Positions 8,641 to 16,002 of a stretch of DNA of 55,586 nt are shown piece by piece. The position numbers and the translations under genes are program-made. The notes under the pieces are model-generated. The model was given only the letters and a program-made list of their open reading frames with translations, did no database searches and had not been told where the DNA came from. Source of the DNA: a virus. The stretch spans positions 1-55,586 of IMG/VR virus record IMGVR_UViG_3300046674_000306. One strand, given 5' to 3'. Position 1 is the first letter of the stretch. Every line of letters starts with the position of its first letter.

Positions 8641-8876
8641 CAGATAAGCCTTATCAATGGGATAGCGACACGCTTGTCAGCATCCTTAGAATATTAATTC
8701 TTTCCACCTGCTGAGCACTTGCCATTTCGAGCAAGTTTTCGATGCTGCTGGTAGAAATTTATTCCGCCTTACCTTGCTTATCCGCTCTAATGATTATGGG
8801 GCACGGATGTTTCCGAGACGCGAGCAAGGTCATGGAGCATATGGACGGGCATATGGCGGAAAATGCCCCAGAGAGG

Positions 8877-9011
8877 CTATTGGGCAAGCACCTGCTTGAG
8901 GCCGTCAGAGCAACCTTCGCAGCCCATCGGCTGATATCCGCGGTGCGATGCGCACCCTGGCAGCATGAGCGCGATGGCCAATATGACCACGAAGCTTGCG
9001 ATTGATCTCAT
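8877..9011 (-). CDS. Small lipoprotein
   Basis: A 44-aa ORF with a signal sequence and lipobox (LMLPGC, Cys20), leaving a mature peptide of about 25 residues with two further Cys residues (MGCEGC). The start ATG at 9011 lies 1 nt past the stop of the upstream membrane protein gene, so the two are probably translated together. A membrane protein followed by a tiny lipoprotein resembles the arrangement of i-spanin and o-spanin, but the partner lacks the usual long coiled coil, so this is only a possibility. Confidence 0.65.
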   Translation of the reverse strand: MRSIASFVVILAIALMLPGCASHRGYQPMGCEGCSDGLKQVLAQ

Positions 9012-9012
9012 C

Positions 9013-9273
9013 TCAGCACTTCCGCTCGATCTCGCCATGCACCACCAGAATTACCCCGTCACCAACGCGCACGAACCACAGCACGGGCACCGGCTCATCT
9101 TGCCTCTCCCAGCACCTCGGGACGTCCGTCTTCGCGTACAGCGGCCTCTGTGTGGCAAGGGTGAAGCGTTCCTGCTTCGTCTGTTCCTGATCTGCCTTGG
9201 CAATTACCACCATCACCGCATAAGCCGAGAAGGCTATGCCGCATATTGCAAGCCAGTAGAACAGAGGGCGCAT
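9013..9273 (-). CDS. Small membrane-anchored protein
   Basis: An 86-aa protein with one N-terminal membrane segment (YWLAICGIAFSAYAVMVVIA, residues 6-25) and a 60-residue basic/polar C-terminal part probably facing the periplasm. It is coupled to the 44-aa lipoprotein gene downstream and lies 1 nt after the 58-aa gene upstream. A lysis accessory (inner-membrane spanin-like) role is conceivable from the pairing; no family match is claimed. Confidence 0.65.
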   Translation of the reverse strand: MRPLFYWLAICGIAFSAYAVMVVIAKADQEQTKQERFTLATQRPLYAKTDVPRCWERQDEPVPVLWFVRVGDGVILVVHGEIERKC

Positions 9274-9274
9274 G

Positions 9275-9451
9275 TCAGTAGAAGTTTCCGCACGGCTGAT
9301 CGCAGACGAGCTTTTGACCGGGCTTAATCCTGATCTTGCCGATGCGGCTGTGTGTCTTCCACGCGACGTTCACGACTCGGCAATTGTGCTCGAACCGGTT
9401 TGCGACGTTATACGTGGCAAGGAGACGGTCACGGGTGGAGGGGATGGTCAT
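9275..9451 (-). CDS. Small basic protein
   Basis: A 58-aa ORF (MTIPSTRDRLLATYNVANRF...) starting 2 nt after the preceding stop with GGAG just upstream. It is basic and has three Cys residues (CRVVN, VCDQPC) that might bind a metal. Found by reading the strand; it is too short for ordinary ORF cut-offs. Function unknown. Tight packing with neighbours supports that it is expressed. Confidence 0.6.
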   Translation of the reverse strand: MTIPSTRDRLLATYNVANRFEHNCRVVNVAWKTHSRIGKIRIKPGQKLVCDQPCGNFY

Positions 9452-9453
9452 GC

Positions 9454-9630
9454 CTACTCCGCCAAAGCCTTGATGACGTCGCCGGCGTCCTTGCCTAGGC
9501 GCTTTGCCTTCGTGAAGGTGTATGGCTCTGGACGGTCAACGAGCGCGCCGCCTAACGTGACGACATCTGCCGCTAGCGATACCGGAAGCGTTACCGTATC
9601 GATCGCAGCCTTGATCAGACGTTCGAACAT
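9454..9630 (-). CDS. Small phage protein, head of late small-gene cluster
   Basis: A 58-aa ORF (MFERLIKAAIDTVTLPVSLA...) with GGAG 7 nt before ATG 9630. The N-terminal half is amphipathic or hydrophobic (residues 3-31) and the C-terminal half basic. It resembles short proteins of unknown function common in proteobacterial phages near lysis or packaging genes; I recognise the style, not a named family. Followed 2 nt later by another 58-aa gene. Confidence 0.65.
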   Translation of the reverse strand: MFERLIKAAIDTVTLPVSLAADVVTLGGALVDRPEPYTFTKAKRLGKDAGDVIKALAE

Positions 9631-9746
9631 ACCGATCTCCGAAACGAGTAAAGCCCCAGCGCAATGCCGGGGATTGTCTGCCAGTATATGGCGTTTGTGG
9701 AACTCAAGCCTGTTTGACTTGCATGGATGGCAGTCAGGAAGGCCAC
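9615..9746 (-). CDS. Possible tiny membrane protein (GTG start)
   Basis: A 43-aa frame from GTG 9746 reads VAFLTAIHASQTGLSS..., with a hydrophobic segment IPGIALGLYSF near the end and a stop overlapping the next gene's start. There is no good ribosome site. Compatible with a small membrane peptide coupled to the 58-aa gene, but weakly supported. Confidence 0.3.
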   Translation of the reverse strand: MAFLTAIHASQTGLSSTNAIYWQTIPGIALGLYSFRRSVCSNV

Positions 9747-9837
9747 GGCTGCCGCGCGTCGAATTGACTGTCAGCGCCCTATGCTGACCTTACCGGGTTC
9801 GAACACCTACCCGGATCGGCGCCCCGTGAGGGAAGTT

Positions 9838-9909
9838 TGGAGCGGAGACCCGGAATCGAACCGGGCTTGCCTGCTTGGAAGGCAGGACCTTCTCCTTGAA
9901 GACCCCCGC
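9838..9909 (-). tRNA. tRNA-Gly (UCC), compact D-arm, CCA encoded
   Basis: On the minus strand this gives acceptor GCGGGGG/UCUCCGC (two G-U pairs), anticodon arm CCUGC-CUUCCAA-GCAGG with anticodon UCC, T-arm CCCGG-UUCGAUU-CCGGG and an encoded CCA (9838-9840). The D-arm is shortened to CUUC-AAGGA-GAAG with a 5-nt loop, which may alter tertiary pairing. It sits 7 nt after the end of the 218-aa gene in the same direction. It would read GGA/GGG glycine codons. It is probably functional, but a decoy or decayed gene is possible because of the small D-loop. Confidence 0.85.
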
Positions 9910-9916
9910 GTATTCT

Positions 9917-10573
9917 CTATGCCGCCTTCTGCTTGCGAGCCTGAAACTCACGAGCACGGTTGCGGCGCCGCTCGTTTTGAATGCTTGCCCAATCGAAACA
10001 CTTAAGATCGCGATCAAAATCGCAGATCATTGGGACGGCATCTTCAGAACGCCAAACTTCTATGATGGACTGTTTATCGCCTTTTTCGACCTCTTTTGTA
10101 AAGGTGGGTTCGGCACCCGTTTCGTTATGCTGCAATGCCTTGCGGGCGAAAGCTCTGATAATGCTTTCGATGGCAGCCGACCGGCGGTAGTTTCCGAGCT
10201 GTGGGCTGATCGCCTTTCTCGTGTCCGGATCGATCTCTTTCCGGCACCACTTGGCGAAAACATGCTCGTCAGTCTGGGCTCTTGCCCATGCCCAAAGAGC
10301 GCGGCGGTTCTTCTCGCTCGGGACCAGCTTCATGATCTCCATGGCCAGTTCCCATATCCCGATATCGTTACGGGACGCCTTGAGGCCTTCAGGATCGAGC
10401 CATGCCCATCGTATCTCGTGCTTTTCCTCGTCAGGCCAATGGACCATATCCGCGAAGGTATGGACGATGCCTATGTTGACGGCCTTGAGTTTAGCCGGCC
10501 CGACCGAGATAGGTAGCTTCTTCTCGATCTTGGCAGCTTGTGCGAAAATTTCAATGATCTCGTGCTCAGTCAT
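9917..10573 (-). CDS. DUF6362-like hypothetical protein
   Basis: This 218-aa protein has a central helical segment with NRRALWAWARAQ (about residues 90-101) and a basic C-terminal tail (NERRRNRAREFQARKQKAA). The style matches the DUF6362 family of alphaproteobacterial phage proteins, though the assignment is from memory of the family motif only. It overlaps the HNH endonuclease gene upstream by ATGA. Likely an early DNA-associated protein; exact role unknown. Confidence 0.65.
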   Translation of the reverse strand: MTEHEIIEIFAQAAKIEKKLPISVGPAKLKAVNIGIVHTFADMVHWPDEEKHEIRWAWLDPEGLKASRNDIGIWELAMEIMKLVPSEKNRRALWAWARAQTDEHVFAKWCRKEIDPDTRKAISPQLGNYRRSAAIESIIRAFARKALQHNETGAEPTFTKEVEKGDKQSIIEVWRSEDAVPMICDFDRDLKCFDWASIQNERRRNRAREFQARKQKAA

Positions 10574-11133
10574 GCCGGTCTCCCATGATTTCGGTGATAT
10601 CCTAAAACCCTTTCTGCGGCCAAACGGGCTATTTGCGCATCTCTTAGATCTTTGAAAGAGCCGAGGAACACCTTCCTTTCTCCATCAAAAATTTCCGCCA
10701 TATAAACCCCGCGCTTAGTCAGTTTAACCCCGATCACGCCGGTCTTATTATGGAACGGCCTTTGCTTATTCCGATGATTTGTCGATTTAGAAACATCTCG
10801 TAGATTATCGATTCTATTATCTGCTCTGTCCCCATTAATGTGATCAATTTCTCCATCAGGAAATAACCCATGCGTATAAAGCCATACTAACCTATGCGTG
10901 CCATAGTAATAATTGCCAATTTTTGTGTGGGCATATCCATCAGGGTGTACATGCGCGGCGTTTTTCCCAGCATAGTTCCTGTTCCATCTTTTCATTTGAG
11001 CTTGATTTGTGAATAGATGACATGGGCGTTCTTGCCATATCATAGAACCTGTTACCCCATCATACTGAACAAGGCTTCGCAGCAATTCACCAGATAGATT
11101 CTCGTTGCCTTTAAACTGCAGTGCGAGGATCAT
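10570..11133 (-). CDS. HNH homing endonuclease with AP2 domain
   Basis: A 187-aa free-standing homing endonuclease. The HNH core lies around residues 92-115 (GEIDHINGDRADNRIDNLR), and a C-terminal AP2-type DNA-binding domain covers about 130-182 (GVIGVKLTKRGVYMAE... FKDLRDAQIARL). It is inserted between two genes with perfect 4-nt ATGA overlaps on both sides, so it rides on operon translation. Its base composition (AT-richer, e.g. 10630-11100) differs from neighbouring genes, consistent with recent acquisition. Confidence 0.9.
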   Translation of the reverse strand: MILALQFKGNENLSGELLRSLVQYDGVTGSMIWQERPCHLFTNQAQMKRWNRNYAGKNAAHVHPDGYAHTKIGNYYYGTHRLVWLYTHGLFPDGEIDHINGDRADNRIDNLRDVSKSTNHRNKQRPFHNKTGVIGVKLTKRGVYMAEIFDGERKVFLGSFKDLRDAQIARLAAERVLGYHRNHGRPA

Positions 11134-11576
11134 TTAAATCTCCCATCAAACAATTCCCCCTGCGTCTCACCGAAGACACGAACTGCTCTCTCCCATAGCA
11201 GCCCAACCAATGCCGCACGCTTGTTTGTGATGCCATCCAGGCCAAGACACCAATATTGGAGCAGGCCGACCGGCACGGCGTCGTAGAAGGCAAGGAAGCG
11301 CGACACATCGTTTTCCATGATGCTCGGATAGTTCTTCCTGAATGCCAGGACGACGTCTGATGTTGCCCAGAGCCCTGTCTCATCGAGCGCGCAACTATTG
11401 TTGGCACAATCGGCCAAGGCCATGACGATGAACCGGGCGTGATCCTTGCCGTGCCGCTTTGCAATCCGATGAAGGGTGGCCACAGCCCGCGTCTCCCGAA
11501 CCGCAGGAACGACGTTCGCTGGCACGATACGGATACCGAACTCCTCGAAGATCGCTTCTGCGTCTGGGTATTTCAT
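11130..11576 (-). CDS. Hypothetical early protein
   Basis: A 148-aa, mainly helical protein (MKYPDAEAIFEEFGIRIVPA...). It is coupled by ATGA overlaps to the DnaA domain IV gene upstream and the HNH gene downstream. The conserved-looking stretch HGKDHARFIVMALADCANN suggests a folded helical domain. I do not recognise a family. The context in the replication-like operon suggests a DNA-metabolism or host-takeover role. Confidence 0.75.
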   Translation of the reverse strand: MKYPDAEAIFEEFGIRIVPANVVPAVRETRAVATLHRIAKRHGKDHARFIVMALADCANNSCALDETGLWATSDVVLAFRKNYPSIMENDVSRFLAFYDAVPVGLLQYWCLGLDGITNKRAALVGLLWERAVRVFGETQGELFDGRFK

Positions 11577-12049
11577 GCGCTAGCCGCCTTCATAGCTGCC
11601 TGCCTGCGCACCGCCGCAAGTGCCGTGGTGTGATCACGTCCCCCGAACACCCGCCCCAATTCCGGATAGGAGATCGACGGTTTCACGATGGTTTTCAGTT
11701 CCCACATGATCAATTGCCGAGCGCGGACAGCGGGCCGCTTCCGATCTGGCCCGACCATATGGGCGAAGGTGAACCCGAGTTCGGCGGCGCGGCGCTTGAT
11801 ATAGGCCTTGACCGGTTGTCCCTGTTCAAATTGCCAGCGGTGGAAATCCATGACATGCGCGTCGAAGTGGACATCTACCCATTCCCAAGCTGGGGCTCGC
11901 TGAGTGAGAAAGACGACTTCTGCCTTGTGTTCTACCGGTTCCGGCTGTTTCGCGACCCTTGGAGCCCACAGACGGCGTTTCCATGCCTTTGCTCTTTCGA
12001 GGTATTCGGCTTCGGAGGTGAAGGGCTTGGAGGAGATCTGCATGTTCAT
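11573..12049 (-). CDS. DnaA domain IV (oriC-box-binding) protein
   Basis: A 158-aa protein whose C-terminal 55 residues match the DNA-binding domain of DnaA: RPAVRARQLIMWELKTI followed by ISYPELGRVFGGRDHTTALA, the DnaA signature (about residues 105-150). The AAA+ ATPase domain is absent. It could bind DnaA boxes on the phage or host origin, either recruiting the host initiation machinery or competing with DnaA. The N-terminal 100 residues are unassigned. Coupled by ATGA overlaps on both sides. Confidence 0.85.
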   Translation of the reverse strand: MNMQISSKPFTSEAEYLERAKAWKRRLWAPRVAKQPEPVEHKAEVVFLTQRAPAWEWVDVHFDAHVMDFHRWQFEQGQPVKAYIKRRAAELGFTFAHMVGPDRKRPAVRARQLIMWELKTIVKPSISYPELGRVFGGRDHTTALAAVRRQAAMKAASA

Positions 12050-12621
12050 GCTGCCTCACCTCGGACTCTTTTGAGCGCCGCAGAAAACGCCTCAGACACA
12101 AAGCGGCTCGCCATCCCCTTTTCGATATAGCCATCATCTCCCGTATAATGGCTCCCCCAAACTGATATACGGGCGCGAGCCTCATCAAGGACGCCGTTGA
12201 GAAAGCTCTGCATCTTGTCGGCTGCTCTTGCCTCGATAGAAGCTACGCGCCTGGTTGAGACGACGCCGATCTGCGAGCGAATGGCCGTGCTCAACCCCTT
12301 CCCTGGCGCTTCGTGAAAGCTCACCAAGCCCCGCTTCAGGAATTCGTACCCCAGCGCAGCCGCCATATTTTCATGAACCGAGCGCCGCACTTCCGCAGGA
12401 TATCGTTCAAGTTCGAGGTTATTGACGAAGGTTTCCGAGCCGAATATTGCCACCTTCTCATCAGGCGCAGTGTTCGAACATTCTGGACAGGCATAGGTTC
12501 GCGATGATCGCTCCATCGAAATAGTGACTTCAGCACTGAAATCGATCGAAGCAGCCATCCGCTTCCTTATGGGCAATCGGATTGAACCTTCGCCAGAACA
12601 GATATCGCAATCGTGTTTCAC
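12046..12621 (-). CDS. Hypothetical protein with Cys-pair motifs
   Basis: A 191-aa protein beginning MKHDCDICSGEGSIRLP, with a second Cys pair further on (YACPECS, about residues 43-49), suggesting a small zinc-binding N-terminal domain. The C-terminal two thirds are helical and mixed-charge. ATGA-coupled to its neighbours. Family not recognised; the DnaJ-like CxxC motifs may merely be structural. Confidence 0.7.
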   Translation of the reverse strand: MKHDCDICSGEGSIRLPIRKRMAASIDFSAEVTISMERSSRTYACPECSNTAPDEKVAIFGSETFVNNLELERYPAEVRRSVHENMAAALGYEFLKRGLVSFHEAPGKGLSTAIRSQIGVVSTRRVASIEARAADKMQSFLNGVLDEARARISVWGSHYTGDDGYIEKGMASRFVSEAFSAALKRVRGEAA

Positions 12622-12896
12622 GCCCTCACTCCTCTTTTTTCAAACAGCGCCTCTGCCCTTGCACGAGGTGTCGAGACTATCTCGCCGCTACGGTGCATCA
12701 CGGATTGCTCGGCGGCGCTCAGGGCTCGCCATGCCGCGACCTCGGCGCTGTCTTCCGTCGGGAAATACTCCGGCCCAATTTCTCGGCCATTCTCGTCTCT
12801 ACGGAGGACTGGTTGATATGTGGAACGCCAAACTGGGCGATATTCGCCGATGTAGCCGTTGAAGGTTTTTATGGCTCTTGCTCGGGAATGGTTCAA
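12618..12896 (-). CDS. Hypothetical early protein
   Basis: A 92-aa basic protein (MNHSRARAIKTFNGYIGEYR...) that overlaps the methyltransferase stop upstream and the 191-aa gene downstream by ATGA. Arg-rich with a helical C-terminal half (SAEVAAWRALSAAEQSVM). No family recognised. Confidence 0.65.
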   Translation of the reverse strand: MNHSRARAIKTFNGYIGEYRPVWRSTYQPVLRRDENGREIGPEYFPTEDSAEVAAWRALSAAEQSVMHRSGEIVSTPRARAEALFEKRGVRA

Positions 12897-13747
12897 AGCC
12901 CCATCTCCTCTTGTCTTGCTTTGCGCGGCGCTTGAACAAACATATCTGGTTGGTCATACGCCAGGCGGATTCGAGCGCACGCGCCTTCGAAATAGCCTTC
13001 ATCAATCTCGATGCCGACGAAATCTCTTTCGGTTTTGATGCACGCAATTGCCGTGGTGCCGCTGCCCATGAAAGGATCAAGGACCGTTTTTGCCGTATTG
13101 GTTTGGAGAATATTAAGTGGCAGCTTTAGTGGATACGGAGCCGGGTGCTTATCGTTGGCTTCCTGCGGGATATACCAGACGTCACCAATGCCTGAGGCAG
13201 ATTTATCGCGTAACCGGAAATCTGGCTTGGCGACTATGACTACCCATTCATGCGTCGGGACATAGAATGCCGGCGAAAAATTTATGCCGCCGGCGCGCGC
13301 CCATATGATCACCTGTCTAACTGGCAAATCCGGGATGTAGGCCAGCGGCGTTACCAGACAGCCATTTAGAACGCGGGGCTTGTGATTGTAGAATATGGCG
13401 CCAGCATCGGTTAGCCGCTCATAAAGCGCTGAGATCAAGCTGTGCTGCCACGCTACATACTCTTCATGAGGCATCGCATCATCATAGGACGCGTAACCAT
13501 TTCCAAGCCCGTCCGCGGCTGAAGCTCTTGACCATTTGCCTTGTCCGCCGCGGCCCTTCATCTTTGCCTCTGTAGAATAATGGCCCATCTTCTTCCCAGG
13601 GAAGCCGCCGCAGCTCGTATTGCCGAGATTATACGGTGGCGACGTTATCACCGCCTCGACAGGATCAAGCGTCGGGATGATCTCCATGCAATCGCCAAGA
13701 TATAACGTGCAGCGGCCGATAGTTTCTTTGCGCCGGTAAGCCGTCAC
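12893..13747 (-). CDS. DNA methyltransferase (N6-adenine or N4-cytosine type)
   Basis: The 284-aa enzyme has the catalytic motif TSPPYNLG near residue 35 and the AdoMet-binding motif DPFMGSGTT near residue 235. This order (catalytic motif first) marks the beta class, which includes CcrM and other amino methyltransferases. It lacks the C-terminal extension of CcrM, so its site cannot be assumed to be GANTC. It could protect phage DNA from restriction or mark promoters. It shares the operon with a GcrA homologue, which in the host senses CcrM methylation. Confidence 0.88.
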   Translation of the reverse strand: MTAYRRKETIGRCTLYLGDCMEIIPTLDPVEAVITSPPYNLGNTSCGGFPGKKMGHYSTEAKMKGRGGQGKWSRASAADGLGNGYASYDDAMPHEEYVAWQHSLISALYERLTDAGAIFYNHKPRVLNGCLVTPLAYIPDLPVRQVIIWARAGGINFSPAFYVPTHEWVVIVAKPDFRLRDKSASGIGDVWYIPQEANDKHPAPYPLKLPLNILQTNTAKTVLDPFMGSGTTAIACIKTERDFVGIEIDEGYFEGACARIRLAYDQPDMFVQAPRKARQEEMGL

Positions 13748-13787
13748 GCGCGCCTCCTGGCTGTGGTATTGGGGAACGAGAACAACA

Positions 13788-14357
13788 TCATGCTCCTAGC
13801 TCCCGTCTTGAAAGGATATCCGGTGCTCCGGTTGTCTCGATATGCCGACGAATCCCGTTGCGATAAGCGCTCTGATCCTTCTTGAAAAAGGCGGCGCGCT
13901 GGTTGAATGTCAGATCGTCGCGCTGAGAGTAAATCTCGTAGTAGCAATGGAACTTCGCCGCTGTCGGTCCGGGCTGACGGGAATTACCGAAAATATGCCG
14001 GTATGGAACGCCAGGATGATAGGCGTCCAGAATCCCTTCGCAGATTTCCTTCATGGTCTTGGCGCTTGCCGGTTCGCGACCGAGATAGAAGGTGAGCGTG
14101 TTCTTCAGCTTCTCGTTTTCTTGATTGACGGTGCGCAATTCGTGCTTCATCCTATCCAGCTCCTCGCGAAGCGTCTTGTTGACGTATCGGACGCTCGTGA
14201 TGATTTCCGTGTAATATTGTTCCGTGCGGACAACCTTTGGCTTGGCCGGAGGATTGTTCATCAGCTTCTTGCGAAGCTCGACGGCTTGGCGCTGGGAATC
14301 GGTAATGGGGAGAGGAGCGTTCAATTCACCGCCTCCAACACTGCCGGCGGCATCCAT
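13788..14357 (-). CDS. Coiled-coil hypothetical protein of the replication operon
   Basis: About 189 aa from ATG 14357 (an upstream ATG at 14381 is also possible). A coiled coil (REELDRMKHELRTVNQENE, about residues 72-95) precedes a conserved-looking C-terminal domain with Tyr/Phe-rich segments (KFHCYYEIYSQRDDLTF) and a basic helix (AYRNGIRRHIET). The C-terminal part may bind DNA, but I cannot place it in a family. It overlaps the end of the upstream 168-aa gene. Confidence 0.65.
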   Translation of the reverse strand: MDAAGSVGGGELNAPLPITDSQRQAVELRKKLMNNPPAKPKVVRTEQYYTEIITSVRYVNKTLREELDRMKHELRTVNQENEKLKNTLTFYLGREPASAKTMKEICEGILDAYHPGVPYRHIFGNSRQPGPTAAKFHCYYEIYSQRDDLTFNQRAAFFKKDQSAYRNGIRRHIETTGAPDILSRRELGA

Positions 14358-14827
14358 GCTTCCTGTATGCTCCAAAACCACGTTGATCCGGGACGAATTC
14401 GCCCTCGCCTAGCGAGAAGCCTGAACTCCTCGTGCTCAATTTCCTTCGGATATTTTACCCAATACAGTTCCTTGAGCGCATCTGCAGCCTGTCGATGGAT
14501 GATCCGCCAGTCCTTGAAGGGAACCTTGACGACGGAATAGGAGATCGCTGGCGGCCGGTTGAGCGCGTCCAACCGGCGTTGTTCAGCGCGGGCAAACCGC
14601 CCCAGTTCCGCCGTGGATGGGCAGAACTTCGCGTTGGCCTCTTCGATCCTTCCGGCCGTCAAAGCCTCCACAGTCGAGCGCACGGCCATAGGCGAGCAGT
14701 CCTGAACCGCCGTCAGATAGACGTCGAGCACTTCCTTCGGATCAGTGACTCCGCGAATAGGGAGCGCCGTCCAAAGCATCTGAAGCGATAAGATCACGTC
14801 GGGTCGATAGGCTGCTTGTCCGGTCAT
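14321..14827 (-). CDS. Hypothetical replication-operon protein
   Basis: A 168-aa protein (MTGQAAYRPDVILSLQMLWT...) with a helical N-terminal domain of the sort seen in phage replication accessory proteins (KFCPSTAELGRFARAEQRR, residues about 67-85) and Trp-rich C-terminus. Its start overlaps the preceding gene by 86 nt; a later Met at 14779 is possible but less likely given the good opening. Located after a DnaT/replisome-organiser-like gene, it may assist helicase loading; inference from context. Confidence 0.65.
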   Translation of the reverse strand: MTGQAAYRPDVILSLQMLWTALPIRGVTDPKEVLDVYLTAVQDCSPMAVRSTVEALTAGRIEEANAKFCPSTAELGRFARAEQRRLDALNRPPAISYSVVKVPFKDWRIIHRQAADALKELYWVKYPKEIEHEEFRLLARRGRIRPGSTWFWSIQEAWMPPAVLEAVN

Positions 14828-15122
14828 TGAATTGTTCCATTAAGTCACGCGTATAGTCGCTCATGTCGCCAGCACGACGCTGCGGTATGGCTCGTTGTGG
14901 AGGGCTGATTTCGTCTTCAAACCGTCCCTGGTTCAGCCAGGTAGCGGCATGAGGGATAAACTGCTCGTCACGCGTGGCGAAGTGTGGGAGCTGCCGACGA
15001 AGGCCTGCAATGATCAGCGCCGGATCGGTCCCGGCTTTCATTTCCTTGTCCCAAGCCTTTTGAGCTGCACGCTTCGAAACGCGGCGTGGGAACAATGACC
15101 AGAATTCTGCGAAGTCGTTCAT
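14742..15122 (-). CDS. Replication-initiator C-terminal-like protein
   Basis: A 126-aa protein starting MNDFAEFWSLFPRRVSKRAA, coupled by ATGA to the methyltransferase gene upstream. The pattern W..FPRR..K..A.KAW followed by IPHAATWLNQGRFEDE (residues 56-71) is the conserved C-terminal block of many phage replication proteins (helicase-loader or primosome-type). The N-terminal winged-helix part usual for those proteins is missing, so this is a reduced form. Longer frames upstream are overlaps with the methyltransferase and not coding. Confidence 0.7.
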   Translation of the reverse strand: MNDFAEFWSLFPRRVSKRAAQKAWDKEMKAGTDPALIIAGLRRQLPHFATRDEQFIPHAATWLNQGRFEDEISPPQRAIPQRRAGDMSDYTRDLMEQFNDRTSSLSTRRDLIASDALDGAPYSRSH

Positions 15123-15640
15123 GCTGCCAAAGCCTCCTTCGGATAAAATCGAGGGCCTCCGACGTGCTGGTCGTGAAAACGATACCAAGCAGCGTTGTCC
15201 TTGCCGGTGAATTTTGAATCCTCGATCCATTTCACGCGGCCGACGCTCACGATATGGCTGCATTGATCAAGGAAGGGATATGCCTGTCTTGTATGCGGCC
15301 AATCAGCGTCGAAAAGCAGCCAAGTTGGTGCGATCGACTGAAACCGCAGGATCATTGGGTGGAGAATTTCGCGGGTCCAAGGCGGGTTCGTAATGATCGC
15401 ATCGAACTTCACGTGATTGATGGCAATCCCCGTGAGGGCATCGAAGCCCGTCTCAATATCGCCAGAGAAGGCGCAGGAAAGGCCATAGCCCTCCAAGGTG
15501 CGGATAAGTCGCCCCTCGCCCGCACAAGGCTCTGCGAACGACCGTATGCCCCTAAGATGTGGAAGCAGCGGCGCGACAGGTGCCGGCGGCGTTTGATAGG
15601 CATCGTTTTTTCGACGCTCGAAGGTTGATCTCTTTCCCAT
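15119..15640 (-). CDS. AdoMet-dependent DNA methyltransferase-like protein
   Basis: A 173-aa protein with the AdoMet motif FAEPCAGEGRLIRTLE (about residues 35-50) and the catalytic-type motif NPPW (about residue 84), the order of gamma-class adenine methyltransferases. It lacks an obvious target-recognition domain and is short. Phages often carry such proteins to modify their DNA; it could also act on RNA. It overlaps rusA by one base (TAATG) and is ATGA-coupled to the next gene. Confidence 0.82.
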   Translation of the reverse strand: MGKRSTFERRKNDAYQTPPAPVAPLLPHLRGIRSFAEPCAGEGRLIRTLEGYGLSCAFSGDIETGFDALTGIAINHVKFDAIITNPPWTREILHPMILRFQSIAPTWLLFDADWPHTRQAYPFLDQCSHIVSVGRVKWIEDSKFTGKDNAAWYRFHDQHVGGPRFYPKEALAA

Positions 15641-16002
15641 TATGCTGCCAACCCCTGTTCAAAGGGTTGGACCAGCACGACGCAACTCGCCGGCAGACCT
15701 TCGCCCCAGGTCATGATCAGTCGCTGGCAAAGGCTATCGTCCTTGACGATGCCGTGCATGACGAGAAAATCTGAGACCACCTTCTCATAGTTGCCTAGAT
15801 CGCGTTGGCGCTTGTCTGGACGCTGTAGGCATATCGAGAGGCTGTATTCTCCCATCCCCTGCCTATGGCTTTCCTTGACGAACGTGGAGGCGAACTTCTC
15901 CCATGCGAGATATGCAGGTGTCTTGTGCCGGCCGCGCTTATTGCCGCCATTGGCATAGGCTGAATTCACGGAAGGGGGGAAAGGGAGGTGGAGACGGATC
16001 AT
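15640..16002 (-). CDS. rusA: RusA-family Holliday junction resolvase
   Basis: A 120-aa protein with RusA signatures: the opening LHLPFPPSVNSAYANG, basic loop KRGRHKTPAY and catalytic block RDLGNYEKVVSDFL (about residues 74-87), whose Asp residues coordinate metal, followed by GIVKDDS. It resolves branched DNA before packaging. The true start is ATG 16002, overlapping the GcrA stop by ATGA; upstream in-frame sequence is a GcrA shadow. Length is that of E. coli RusA. Confidence 0.93.
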   Translation of the reverse strand: MIRLHLPFPPSVNSAYANGGNKRGRHKTPAYLAWEKFASTFVKESHRQGMGEYSLSICLQRPDKRQRDLGNYEKVVSDFLVMHGIVKDDSLCQRLIMTWGEGLPASCVVLVQPFEQGLAA

